A DNA stretch of 64,000 bases from Oxalicibacterium faecigallinarum (GTDB lineage Bacteria; Pseudomonadota; Gammaproteobacteria; Burkholderiales; Burkholderiaceae_D). The DNA is taken from the NCBI RefSeq assembly GCF_014635705.1, contig NZ_BMDI01000001.1:1-64000 (forward strand), read 5' to 3'. The notes below the pieces were generated by a model, which ran no database searches, was not told the origin of the DNA, and saw only the letters and a list, made by a program, of their open reading frames with translations. This document shows positions 8,619 to 16,970 of the stretch, piece after piece; position 1 is the first letter of the stretch; each line of letters begins with the position of its first letter. The translations under genes and the position numbers were made by a program.

Positions 8619-8673
8619 AAAAAACATTCAGTTTTCAGAGGTTTTTAAACCCACCTATTATTCCGGAGACAAC

Positions 8674-9975
8674 ATGAACCCTATGAACACGGCAGCAAGC
8701 AATTTCCCGGGCAGGGCCAGATGGTGGCAGCTCGTTTTTGGCGTCATCGCCATGATGGCCATCTCCAGTCCGCAATACGTCTGGGCGCTTTTTACGACCG
8801 ACCTCACCGCATCGCTTGGTGCGACGCTGACGGAAGTGCAGGTGACCTTTGCCATCCTGATCGTGGCGCAGACCTTTCTTTCGCCGTTTCAGGGTTATCT
8901 GGTCGATAAGTTCGGGCCGCGGTTATTGCTGTCAGTCGGCGCCATTCTCACGGCATTGAGTTGGGTGCTGGCGTCATATGTGACGGGCGTCTGGGGTTTG
9001 TACCTCACGTATGGATTATTGGGTGGTGTGGGTACCGGCATTATTTACGTCGGTGTGGTGGGTCTGATGGTGCAGTGGTTTCCGGACAAGCGCGGCTTTG
9101 CGGTCGGCATGGTCGCGGCTGGCTATGGCTTTGGCGCAATCATCACCACATTTGCAATTTCGGCCAGCGTCAAATCGTCGGGTGTGGCGAGCACCTTGCT
9201 GACGTTCGGATTGATGATTGGCGTGGTCGGCTTTCTTGCAGCGCAAGGCATGCGCCGACCAAAACCGGAAGAAGTGGTGGTGCTGGTCGACAAGTACAAA
9301 TCGTCGGGTGCCAATACCGAGTCGGCGTACAGCTATAAATCGTCCGAAATGCTGAAGAAACCGGTGTTCTGGTTGATGTTCATCATGATGACCATGATGT
9401 CGACCTCGGGTCTGATGGTGATCTCGCAGATGGGCGCATTTGCCAAGGACTTCGGCGTGCATGACGCCATGGTGTTTGGTATGGCCGCACTGCCGCTGGC
9501 GCTGACGATTGACCGTTTTGCCAATGGCCTGACCCGTCCGTTCTTCGGCTGGGTGTCTGATCGCATCGGGCGTGAGAACACGATGTTCATTGCATTCGGG
9601 ATGGAAGGTGTGGCAATGACTTTGTGGCTGATGACGACGGATAACCCGGTGTTGTTCGTGCTGCTGTCCGGCGTGGTGTTCTTTGGATGGGGCGAAATCT
9701 TCTCGCTGTTCCCATCGATCCTGACCGACACCTTCGGTACCGGTCATGCCACGACCAATTATGGTTTTCTCTACATGGCGCAAGGCGTGGGCTCGGTTCT
9801 TGGTGGGCCGCTGGCAGCCATGATGCATGACGCGACCGGTTCCTGGACGCCGGTGTTTGTCACGGTGATCTGCATGGACTTCTTTACTGCATTCCTTGCC
9901 TTGATTGTATTGAAACCGGTACGACGTCGCTTTCTGGCGGAGACCAAGACACTTGCTTCGGTTCGGCAAGCCTGA
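8674..9975 (+). CDS. MFS transporter, oxalate:formate antiporter (OxlT)-like
   Basis: Twelve-helix major facilitator protein of 433 residues. The start at ATG 8674 is set by CCGGAGACAAC; frames extending to 8611 add non-conserved residues across the operator-like palindrome. The loop 2-3 motif is GYLVDKFGPRLLLSVGA and the loop 8-9 motif GWVSDRIGRENT. It resembles the OxlT/monocarboxylate branch (SSPQYVWALFTTDL near the start, WGEIFSLFPSILTDTFG late). The substrate is probably a small carboxylate. It is followed by the gamma-glutamyltransferase gene with a hairpin between. Confidence 0.88.
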   Translation: MNPMNTAASNFPGRARWWQLVFGVIAMMAISSPQYVWALFTTDLTASLGATLTEVQVTFAILIVAQTFLSPFQGYLVDKFGPRLLLSVGAILTALSWVLASYVTGVWGLYLTYGLLGGVGTGIIYVGVVGLMVQWFPDKRGFAVGMVAAGYGFGAIITTFAISASVKSSGVASTLLTFGLMIGVVGFLAAQGMRRPKPEEVVVLVDKYKSSGANTESAYSYKSSEMLKKPVFWLMFIMMTMMSTSGLMVISQMGAFAKDFGVHDAMVFGMAALPLALTIDRFANGLTRPFFGWVSDRIGRENTMFIAFGMEGVAMTLWLMTTDNPVLFVLLSGVVFFGWGEIFSLFPSILTDTFGTGHATTNYGFLYMAQGVGSVLGGPLAAMMHDATGSWTPVFVTVICMDFFTAFLALIVLKPVRRRFLAETKTLASVRQA

Positions 9976-9992
9976 CAAGGGAAATGAAACGC

Positions 9993-10012
9993 CGGAAGGG
10001 CGCGCCCTTCCG
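9993..10012. other. 20-bp perfect palindrome between MFS and GGT genes
   Basis: Positions 9993-10012 read the same on both strands (CGGAAGGGCG then its complement). No T-tract follows, so it is not a standard terminator. As RNA it would form a strong stem between two co-oriented genes and could stabilise the upstream transcript or reduce read-through. Confidence 0.5.
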
Positions 10013-10044
10013 TTGAAGATTAGATAGGAAACCTGAAAGACACT

Positions 10045-11640
10045 ATGCTTAATACGATTTACTCCACCCGCGGCATGGCCGTTGCTCCTCACTCACTGGC
10101 GGCGCAAGCAGCCTTGTCGGTTCTGCGCGAAGGCGGGAATGCCATCGAAGCCATGGTGGCCGCAGCATCGACCATTGCCATCGTCTATCCGCACATGAAC
10201 GGTATTGGTGGTGACGGCTTTTGGGTCGTGTCCGAACCCGGCAAACCCGTGCTTGCCATTGAAGCATGCGGTGTTGCAGCCGCAGCGATCTCCACCGATT
10301 TTTATGCGCAACGCAAGCTCGATGCGATTCCCATGCGTGGTCCGCTGGCTGCCAATACCCTGGCTGGCACGGTTGGTGGCTGGCAGCAGGCGCTGGAGAT
10401 CAGCGCAAACTGGGGCGGCAAGTTGCCGCTGTCGCGAATGCTGAGCGATGCGATCTACTACGCGGAAGTCGGTATTCCGGTAACGCCATCGCAGTTTGCC
10501 AGTACATCTGCCAAGCTGAGTGAGCTGGTGGGACAGCCGGGCTTTGCCGATACCTTTTTGACGAACGGCAAGGCGCCGGAGGCTGGTAGTCGCTTCGTTC
10601 AAAAGCGTATGGGCACGACCTTGCGCGCACTGGCGTCGCAAGGCCTCGATAGCTTCTATCGAGGCCCGCTGGCAAAAGAAATCGCGCAGGATCTGGAAGA
10701 TGTCGGCATTCCCATCACGCTGCAGGATCTGAACGACTACCGCGCCCGCACGGTGGCGCCGGTGCATCTCGAACACAGCCTCGGCGATATCTACAACATG
10801 GCACCACCAACGCAAGGCTTGGTGTCGTTGATCATCCTGGGGATTCTCGATCGGTTGAACATTGGCCAGTACGAGGAAGACAGTCTTGAATACGTGCATC
10901 TGGTGGTAGAGGCAACCAAGCAGGCGTTTGCCGTGCGTGATCGTTATGTGACCGATCCGGCCCATATGACAATCGATCCACAGGAATGCCTGACGGATGC
11001 TTTCCTCAAGCCGTATGTGGATGCAATCCGGTTGGACAAGGCCTTGCCATGGGGGCAGGGAAAGGGACCTGGCGACACGATCTGGATGGGCGTGATCGAT
11101 AGCGAAGGGCGTGCCGTATCGTTCATCCAGAGCATCTATCACGAGTTTGGCAGCGGCGTGGTATTGCCGCGGACCGGCATCAACTGGCAAAACCGGGGTT
11201 GTTCTTTCTCGCTGGATCCAACGCATCTCAATGCTTTGTTACCGGGCAAAAAGCCATTCCACACACTGAATCCTGCATTGGCGCGATTCAAGGATGGCCG
11301 CACCATGGTGTACGGCACGATGGGCGGTGATGGCCAGCCGCAGACACAGGCTGCCGTATTCACGCGTTATGCCGTGTTCGACCAACCCGTGCAGCAGGCA
11401 GTAACTGCACCACGCTGGCTGCTTGGACGGACCTGGGGGCAGAGCTCGGATTCGCTGAAACTGGAAAGTCGCTTTTCAGCGGACATCATCGCCGGTCTCG
11501 AAGCGCTCGGGCACGAAGTCGACGTGATCGGCTCATTTGATGAAATGGTCGGTCATGCTGGCGCGATCGTACGCAAGGCAGATGGCTTGTTTGAAGGGGG
11601 CGCCGATCCACGCAGTAACGGGATCGTAGCCGGATACTGA
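10045..11640 (+). CDS. Gamma-glutamyltransferase family protein
   Basis: Ntn-hydrolase that in the family cleaves or transfers gamma-glutamyl groups or deacylates related amides. The product has 531 residues with MAVAPHSLAAQAALSVLREG near the start and NGIGGDGFWVV as the substrate-site strand. The autoprocessing point aligns with GDTIWMGVID, where the Thr matches the nucleophile of classical enzymes. Later motifs are KPFHTLNPALARF and TMGGDGQPQTQ. No signal peptide is visible, so unlike E. coli Ggt it is probably cytoplasmic and may act on an imported compound. It lies behind the MFS gene and probably shares its transcript. The substrate is not known. Confidence 0.85.
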   Translation: MLNTIYSTRGMAVAPHSLAAQAALSVLREGGNAIEAMVAAASTIAIVYPHMNGIGGDGFWVVSEPGKPVLAIEACGVAAAAISTDFYAQRKLDAIPMRGPLAANTLAGTVGGWQQALEISANWGGKLPLSRMLSDAIYYAEVGIPVTPSQFASTSAKLSELVGQPGFADTFLTNGKAPEAGSRFVQKRMGTTLRALASQGLDSFYRGPLAKEIAQDLEDVGIPITLQDLNDYRARTVAPVHLEHSLGDIYNMAPPTQGLVSLIILGILDRLNIGQYEEDSLEYVHLVVEATKQAFAVRDRYVTDPAHMTIDPQECLTDAFLKPYVDAIRLDKALPWGQGKGPGDTIWMGVIDSEGRAVSFIQSIYHEFGSGVVLPRTGINWQNRGCSFSLDPTHLNALLPGKKPFHTLNPALARFKDGRTMVYGTMGGDGQPQTQAAVFTRYAVFDQPVQQAVTAPRWLLGRTWGQSSDSLKLESRFSADIIAGLEALGHEVDVIGSFDEMVGHAGAIVRKADGLFEGGADPRSNGIVAGY

Positions 11641-11647
11641 TATGCAA

Positions 11648-11680
11648 AAAGGGCGCTTCTTGAAGCGCCCTTTGATTATT
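11648..11680 (+). terminator. Convergent terminator between GGT and GntR genes
   Basis: AAAGGGCGCTTC and GAAGCGCCCTTT form a 12-bp perfect stem with a two-base centre, followed by a T-rich stretch. It lies between two converging genes and can serve both. Confidence 0.8.
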
Positions 11681-11711
11681 TTTTGATTGTTTGTGTCGTC
11701 GAGAACGGATA

Positions 11712-12410
11712 TTAAATCCCGCCCATGAACTGCAGCGTTTTGCGCGTATATTCCTCAACATAATCAATCAGACGATCCGAGGCATCGCGGGCGCCGGGCT
11801 CGTCATTGGCGGCAATCGCACGGGCGATGGCTGCATGCAGACTGGAGACGCGTGCCAGATCGCCAAACCGCTTGAAGTGCAGATACCAGAATCGGCGTGT
11901 CTGCGCTTCGATCGGTCCGATGGCGTAGGACACATACTTGTTCTGGGCCGTTTCGATGCACAGACTGTTGAAGTCGCGATCGGTTTCGATAAAGATGCTG
12001 CCATCGTTTTCCTTGGCAGCACGGTCGAAGCCTTCGGCCAGTTTTAGAAAGGTCGCGCGCTGATCTTCCATGGCGAGCCGTGCAGCGCGACCGGCAATGA
12101 TTTTTTCCAGCTCGCGACGTACTTCAATCATGTTGAGCTGATCGGCCAGATCAATCTCCGACACAATCACGCCGGAGCGCGGCAGAATCTTGACGTTGCC
12201 CTCGATTGCCAGACGCTGCAATGCTTCACGCAAGGGCGTACGGCCAAAGCCGAGTGAGCGGTTTAGCGCTTTTTCGGAAATCTTGCTGCCAGGCGGCAGC
12301 TTCAAGGTCACGATCATTTCTTCCAGAATCCGGTACGCCATCTGCGCCTGATTTTCGCCATTGCCTTCCATTTCGGACTGCAGTGCCTTAATTTGTTCTT
12401 CGGTGATCAT
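11712..12410 (-). CDS. GntR family transcriptional regulator, FCD type
   Basis: Transcription factor of 232 residues. The winged helix spans about 25-95 (MAYRILEEMIVTLKLPPGSK, then LGFGRTPLREALQRLAIEG and VSEIDLADQLNMIEVRRELE). The C-terminal FCD helical ligand domain contains the Asp/His-type metal region FIETDRDFNSLC and SLHAAIARAIAANDE. It is divergent from the fumarylacetoacetate-hydrolase-family gene and convergent with the GGT gene, so it probably controls this catabolic cluster; FCD ligands are usually organic acids. A 9-bp inverted repeat lies in the shared upstream region. Confidence 0.92.
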   Translation of the reverse strand: MITEEQIKALQSEMEGNGENQAQMAYRILEEMIVTLKLPPGSKISEKALNRSLGFGRTPLREALQRLAIEGNVKILPRSGVIVSEIDLADQLNMIEVRRELEKIIAGRAARLAMEDQRATFLKLAEGFDRAAKENDGSIFIETDRDFNSLCIETAQNKYVSYAIGPIEAQTRRFWYLHFKRFGDLARVSSLHAAIARAIAANDEPGARDASDRLIDYVEEYTRKTLQFMGGI

Positions 12411-12485
12411 GTCCGGCCTTGTTTGGTCTTCTGGTTATCGCTGTCAAATAAGGAAAATGGACAAGCATTTTGCATGCCGGTCAAT

Positions 12486-12542
12486 CCGGATTATACGATC
12501 CACCTTGCCTGTCACCGAACGTACTCAATACGAATAATCCGG
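12486..12542. promoter_or_regulatory. 9-bp inverted repeat in the gntR / FAH intergenic region
   Basis: CCGGATTAT (12486-12494) and ATAATCCGG (12534-12542) are perfect inverted copies with 48 bp between equivalent points. They lie between the divergent starts at 12410 and 12592. A related TTAATCCGG occurs at 8543-8551 upstream of the MFS gene. This arrangement would suit a shared operator, but binding is not shown. Confidence 0.45.
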
Positions 12543-12591
12543 TTCATGGTGATGGCATAATAACTTTCCTTCATGATCCTCAGGAGCCTTC

Positions 12592-13287
12592 ATGTCTTTT
12601 GTCATTCCTGCCGTAGTGCAACCAACTTTGCCGGTGGTAGGCACGGATGCACAGTTTCCCGTGCATCGCGTTTATTGCGTTGGTCGTAACTACGTCGATC
12701 ATGCTATCGAGATGGGAGCCACCGGACGTGAACCGCCATTCTTTTTCATGAAACCCGGCACCGCCGTGTTTCCCGTCACGTACGAATCTGACGCGCAATT
12801 GCCTTATCCGGATAAAACGCAGGATTTTCAGTACGAATTGGAATTGGTGGTGGCCATTGGCAAAGCCGGTACCGATATCAAGGCCGAGAATGCACTGGAT
12901 CACGTGTGGGGCTACGCGATTGGTCTGGACATGACGCGCCGCGACCTGCAATCGGAAGCAAAAAATCTCCGTCGTCCGTGGGATACCGGCAAGGCTTTCG
13001 AGCATTCGGCACCGGTTGGGCCGATCCATCCAGCGGCTGATGTCGGCCCTGCTGGCGATCGCACCATCACCTTGCGCGTGAACAATGAAACACGCCAGCA
13101 CAGCACGGTCGATAAGCTAATCTGGAGTATTGAAGAAATGATCGCCTATCTGTCCGGCTATTTCACCTTGCAGCCAGGTGATCTGATCATGACTGGCACG
13201 CCGGCAGGCGTGGGGCCGGTGGTCAAGGGCGATCGCATGGAATGCACGATCGAAGGTCTGGGCACCCTGAATATTCAGGTCGTCTGA
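12592..13287 (+). CDS. Fumarylacetoacetate hydrolase family protein (fumarylpyruvate hydrolase-like)
   Basis: Hydrolase or decarboxylase acting on C-C bonds of beta-diketo acids in aromatic or dicarboxylate catabolism. The protein has 231 residues. VYCVGRNYVDHAIEMG starts the domain, PPFFFMKPG follows, the metal ligands E82 and E84 sit in YELELVVAIG, D113 in GLDMTRRDLQ, and K133 in DTGKAFEHSAPVGP. CAGGAGCCTTC precedes the ATG. It resembles fumarylpyruvate and acylpyruvate hydrolases, but no partner gentisate pathway genes lie nearby, so the substrate is left open. Confidence 0.9.
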   Translation: MSFVIPAVVQPTLPVVGTDAQFPVHRVYCVGRNYVDHAIEMGATGREPPFFFMKPGTAVFPVTYESDAQLPYPDKTQDFQYELELVVAIGKAGTDIKAENALDHVWGYAIGLDMTRRDLQSEAKNLRRPWDTGKAFEHSAPVGPIHPAADVGPAGDRTITLRVNNETRQHSTVDKLIWSIEEMIAYLSGYFTLQPGDLIMTGTPAGVGPVVKGDRMECTIEGLGTLNIQVV

Positions 13288-13305
13288 CAACGAGGTGGTG
13301 TAATG

Positions 13306-13332
13306 AAAAAGGCCCGCAATGCGGGCCTTTTT
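13306..13332. terminator. Bidirectional terminator
   Basis: AAAAAGGCCCGC and GCGGGCCTTTTT form a 12-bp stem with a three-base loop between two converging genes. Confidence 0.88.
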
Positions 13333-13362
13333 ACATTGCGCCTCACGACGCTGAGGGCATGA

Positions 13363-13830
13363 TCAGTAGCGGAAGACGCGATTGTTTTCCACGCGCACAC
13401 GATCACCGACGCGCAGATCGACGACACTTTCCTGCACGACGCTGAAGTAGCCGCCGTTATCGCCACGAATGTTGATCTGATAGGCTTCGCGTACGCCGGC
13501 ACGGCCTTTTTGAATATTATTGCCGACCATTGCACCGCCCACGACGCCAGCCGTCGTGGCGACTGCACGACCGCTGCCTTTACCGACCTGATTGCCCAGC
13601 ACACCGCCGACCACGCCACCGATGATGGCGCCGCCGACGCCACGGCTATCGACTTCCTGCTGGACGATCTGGATCGAATCGATCACGCCATACGCAGCGT
13701 TGTATGCTGGTGCTTGCGAAGCCGGATAGCGTGCTGCACCCGGATCGTTATAGGTTGGACCCGCAGCACAGCCGGCGAGTACGGCGGCTGAAGCAATGAC
13801 AGCAGCCATGGTGATTTTTGTGGTTTTCAT
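13363..13830 (-). CDS. Outer-membrane lipoprotein with glycine-zipper 2TM domain (SlyB-like)
   Basis: Starting at ATG 13830 (a longer frame to 13914 lacks signal logic), the 155-residue product has a lipoprotein signal with lipobox LAGC, cleavage before C21. The mid-protein glycine zipper reads GVGGAIIGGVVGGVLGNQVG followed by a second Gly-rich run with NNIQKGRAGVREAYQI. The C-terminal region is a small beta domain (VDLRVGDRVRVENNRVFRY). Such proteins sit in the outer membrane and support envelope integrity. GAGGAGTCATC precedes the ATG. Confidence 0.9.
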   Translation of the reverse strand: MKTTKITMAAVIASAAVLAGCAAGPTYNDPGAARYPASQAPAYNAAYGVIDSIQIVQQEVDSRGVGGAIIGGVVGGVLGNQVGKGSGRAVATTAGVVGGAMVGNNIQKGRAGVREAYQINIRGDNGGYFSVVQESVVDLRVGDRVRVENNRVFRY

Positions 13831-14048
13831 GATGACTCCTCGATGGGTTGGATTGAGGATAAAGATAGGCGCAAACCCTGCACCCCTCGGTGCGATAACG
13901 TACCGAAGTGGCAACTATTTCTGCGGGGCACTCTTGCCCCGTGTGTCTTGTAAAGTCTGGCGTGTTACCAAATATACGTGCGGGGAAATGGATCGATTGG
14001 CATGCGTCGTTAAATGCCTGATGCATGCGCCGTAATCAGGAGAACGAC

Positions 14049-14450
14049 TTGGGTGTACTTGCACGTCTGCGTGGTTGGGCCGTCGTCCTTAAGCGGGATG
14101 GCGTGACACTCTGGTTTGCCGCACGGCATCCGGATGTGCCGTGGTACGCAAAAGCCTTGGGGGTGTTGACGGTCGCCTATGCGTTGAGCCCGATTGACCT
14201 GATTCCGGACGTCATCCCTCTACTGGGTTTGGTGGATGATCTGATTCTGTTGCCGGTATTGATCTGGATCACGCTTAAAATGATTCCTGCACGTGTCCTG
14301 ACGCACTGTCGTCGTCTTGCCGAAGAGTGGATCAAAGACAAAAAAGGCAAGCTCATCAGTTGGACAGGCGGTGCAGTGATATTGCTGATCTGGCTCGTGA
14401 TCCTCATGGCAGTCTGGCGTACCTGGATCGGCCCGTGGTTGTCAGCGTGA
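14049..14450 (+). CDS. YkvA family (DUF1232) membrane protein
   Basis: A 133-residue protein with the DUF1232 hallmark AYALSPIDLIPDVIPLLGLV, preceded by WYAKALGVLTV, and a C-terminal membrane helix (GAVILLIWLVILMAVW). The chosen start is TTG 14049 because AGGAGA lies six bases before it. An in-frame ATG at 14025 would add eight residues but has no binding site. DUF1232 function is unknown. It stands alone between a lipoprotein and an aminotransferase gene. Confidence 0.8.
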   Translation: MGVLARLRGWAVVLKRDGVTLWFAARHPDVPWYAKALGVLTVAYALSPIDLIPDVIPLLGLVDDLILLPVLIWITLKMIPARVLTHCRRLAEEWIKDKKGKLISWTGGAVILLIWLVILMAVWRTWIGPWLSA

Positions 14451-14619
14451 TAATGCGAAAAGCCACGTGAAACGTTGGAAAGCCGCGATTTTGTAGGAAA
14501 TCTCCTGCAAGCTATTGGTACAAGCGGTAAAATCTCTCTTTTCCGGTTTTCACCCCACCGCGGTCTGGTCAGGATTTTCCTCACCGGGCCGATTTGATTT
14601 TTTACTTGCTGGAGCAAAC

Positions 14620-15744
14620 GTGCCAGGTCTATTGCCTAACGTCGATCCCGACGGCCTTCTCGAATATTCTGTTGTCTACACTGATCGCGCGATCAATCAC
14701 ATGTCCCAACGCTTTCAGGGCGTCATGCGTGACATCTCCAAGACACTCAAACAGGTTTACAACGCGCACTCTGCCATTCTGATGCCTGGCAGCGGGACCT
14801 TCGGCATGGAAGCAGTCGCACGTCAGTTCGCAACTGACAATGCTGTCGTGGTATTGCGTAACGGCTGGTTCAGCTATCGCTGGACCCAGATTCTGGACAC
14901 GGGCAAGATCCCTGCAAGCACGGTTGTTTTGAAAGCACGTCAGGTTGATGACGCCAAACAGGCGGCGTTCGCCCCGGCACCGATCGATGAAGTCGTTGCT
15001 GCCATCAAGGAAAGCAAACCTGCCGTGGTGTTTGCACCACACGTGGAAACGGCCTCCGGCATCATGCTGCCGACCGAATACATGCGCAAGGTGGCAGATG
15101 CCGTGCATGAAGTTGGCGGTTTGTTTGTGCTGGATTGCATCGCATCGGGCACGATCTGGGTCGACATGCAAGCCGCTGGTGTGGACGTGCTGATCAGTGC
15201 GCCACAAAAAGGCTGGAGCGCATCGGCCGGTTGCGCGTTCATCATGCTGAGCAAGCTGGCACGTGAGCGTATCGAATCCACGCAAAGCACCAGCTTTGCT
15301 TGTGATCTGCGCAAGTGGTTGCAGATCATGGAATCGTACGAGCAAGGTAACGTCGCGTATCACACCACGATGCCGACAGATGCGCTGACTGTCCTGCGCG
15401 AAACCATGAATGAGACCGCAGCGTATGGTTTCGACAAAGTGCGTGCCGAGCAACAGGAACTGGGCGACAAGGTGCGTGCATTGCTGACCAAACGTGGCTT
15501 CAAGAGTGTGGCGGCAGAAGGCTTTCAGGCACCGGGCGTTGTCGTGAGCTATACCGATGATGACGGCATCCAGTCTTCCAAGAAGTTCGTTGAAGCTGGT
15601 CTGCAAACAGCAGCCGGTGTGCCATTGCAATGCGATGAACGTGCCGACTTCAAGACCTTCCGCGTTGGTCTGTTCGGTCTGGACAAACTGCACAATATCG
15701 AGCGTACGGTCGCCAATCTGGAAAAAGCACTCGACAAGATGTAA
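14620..15744 (+). CDS. Class V aminotransferase (alanine/serine-glyoxylate type)
   Basis: PLP enzyme of 374 residues starting at GTG 14620, which has GGAG five bases ahead; the open frame extends to 14515 without conserved sequence. The PLP-binding lysine is K197 in ISAPQKGWSAS and the pyridine-ring aspartate D172 in FVLDCIASG. LMPGSGTFGMEAVARQ is the phosphate-loop region. The family includes alanine-glyoxylate, serine-glyoxylate and serine-pyruvate aminotransferases; the exact amino donor is not set by the sequence. A terminator follows at 15774. Confidence 0.9.
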   Translation: MPGLLPNVDPDGLLEYSVVYTDRAINHMSQRFQGVMRDISKTLKQVYNAHSAILMPGSGTFGMEAVARQFATDNAVVVLRNGWFSYRWTQILDTGKIPASTVVLKARQVDDAKQAAFAPAPIDEVVAAIKESKPAVVFAPHVETASGIMLPTEYMRKVADAVHEVGGLFVLDCIASGTIWVDMQAAGVDVLISAPQKGWSASAGCAFIMLSKLARERIESTQSTSFACDLRKWLQIMESYEQGNVAYHTTMPTDALTVLRETMNETAAYGFDKVRAEQQELGDKVRALLTKRGFKSVAAEGFQAPGVVVSYTDDDGIQSSKKFVEAGLQTAAGVPLQCDERADFKTFRVGLFGLDKLHNIERTVANLEKALDKM

Positions 15745-15773
15745 GGCGCGACGCCGATGACGTTGAGATAAGT

Positions 15774-15810
15774 AAAAAGGGAGATATCGGAAGATATCTC
15801 CCTTTTTTTT
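15774..15810 (+). terminator. Intrinsic terminator after the aminotransferase gene
   Basis: A 15-bp stem (AAAAAGGGAGATATC with its complement) closes on a GGAA tetraloop and is followed by eight T. This is one of the strongest terminators in the window. Confidence 0.92.
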
Positions 15811-15868
15811 AAAGCGGTGGAAATCGTTGCGGAAAAGTCTGTTCGCGCTCGTCGATCTTCATGACGCC

Positions 15869-16687
15869 TCATTGATTGCCACGCGCTTCTGCCAATGCGA
15901 TGGTCAGGTTTTGCACCTTCTTTTTCAGCAGATCACGTTCTTCCGTCAAGGTAGCCAGCAGTATTGAAAGACGATGAATTTCTTTCTGCTCCGGAGTCGC
16001 GTCGTCCGGCGGTGCAGGGCATTCTATTTTGGTTTTCGGCGGCATCTTGGCTTCCCGCACTTCGCGCGCCACTTGCCGCAACTCTTTCTTGCCACCAGCA
16101 ACGGCGGCAACCTGCTTTTCACTTGGCAATGACGCGATTGCCGCAGCAGCATTGATGGATATGTCGCCAGCCTTGATCGCTTCAACCAGTTCGGGTGCGG
16201 CGGTCTTCTGGATTTTTTCGATATGACCGATGGTGGCACTGCTCACACGCGCGGCGCGTGCGATGGCTTCGCGCGTCAGCGTCGGTGCCTTCGCCAGCTT
16301 CTTGTCCTGATCGTCTGGAGCGTTATCGCTGGGTTCGGTCTTTTTTCTGTCGAACTGATCGCGGCGCGCGGACAGAATCTCTTTCTTGCGTAATGCCAGT
16401 ACGCCACGTTGAAAGTCAGAGACGCTACGACGGCCCAGATGATTGTCGATCATCCACAAATGTACGTCGTCCATCGACTGGAAAGACGCGTTCTGTATCG
16501 TATTGAAGGCAATGCCATGTTTCTGGCAGATGCGATAGCGATTGTGGCCATCGACCAGAATGTCACCCCACAGCACGAGCGCGTCACGGCATCCTTCGTT
16601 GAGCAAGCTGTGTTCAAGTGCAGCAAATTCATCTGCAGTTAATGGATCGATGTAGGCAAGCAAATCGTCGTTAATGATGATAGTCAT
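15869..16687 (-). CDS. Orphan ParB-domain DNA-binding protein
   Basis: From ATG 16687 the protein has 272 residues. The N-terminal ParB/sulfiredoxin-like domain contains LEHSLLNEGCRDALVLWGD and DGHNRYRICQKHGI. A helix-turn-helix-like REAIARAARVSSATIGHIEK follows, then ALPSEKQ-type helices (INAAAAIASLPSEKQVAAVA) and a C-terminal coiled coil rich in Lys/Glu. There is no ParA neighbour and the chromosomal parAB locus is not here. Such orphans are often plasmid- or phage-derived and may act as regulators. The longer frame to 16747 adds unlikely sequence. Confidence 0.8.
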   Translation of the reverse strand: MTIIINDDLLAYIDPLTADEFAALEHSLLNEGCRDALVLWGDILVDGHNRYRICQKHGIAFNTIQNASFQSMDDVHLWMIDNHLGRRSVSDFQRGVLALRKKEILSARRDQFDRKKTEPSDNAPDDQDKKLAKAPTLTREAIARAARVSSATIGHIEKIQKTAAPELVEAIKAGDISINAAAAIASLPSEKQVAAVAGGKKELRQVAREVREAKMPPKTKIECPAPPDDATPEQKEIHRLSILLATLTEERDLLKKKVQNLTIALAEARGNQ

Positions 16688-16970
16688 GATGCGCAAATAA
16701 AAAATAGCGTGCGTAGTGTAACGCCTGCCAGTCGTTGCGCGTTGCATTATGAATAGGGATTTGATTGCACTACTGGAGTAATGCGCAAAGAATGTTCCGG
16801 GCTTTCTGCGCGTGATGCTAGGTATGAGCAGTGAGCGTTAAACGCTCTCTGGCATGTACACACCGATGGTCAATGCGACATTGCTGCGGATTCGTATCCC
16901 AGGGGTCATTTGCCTGGCGCGCCATTGTGGCAATCGAACCGGAGGCTGTTGCAGAGGAGCATGCAGGATA

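Noticed and set aside
16833-16847. Palindrome GAGCGTTAAACGCTC near the LysR gene
   Set aside because: No T-tract follows on either strand, so it is not a usable terminator, and there is no second copy to support an operator.
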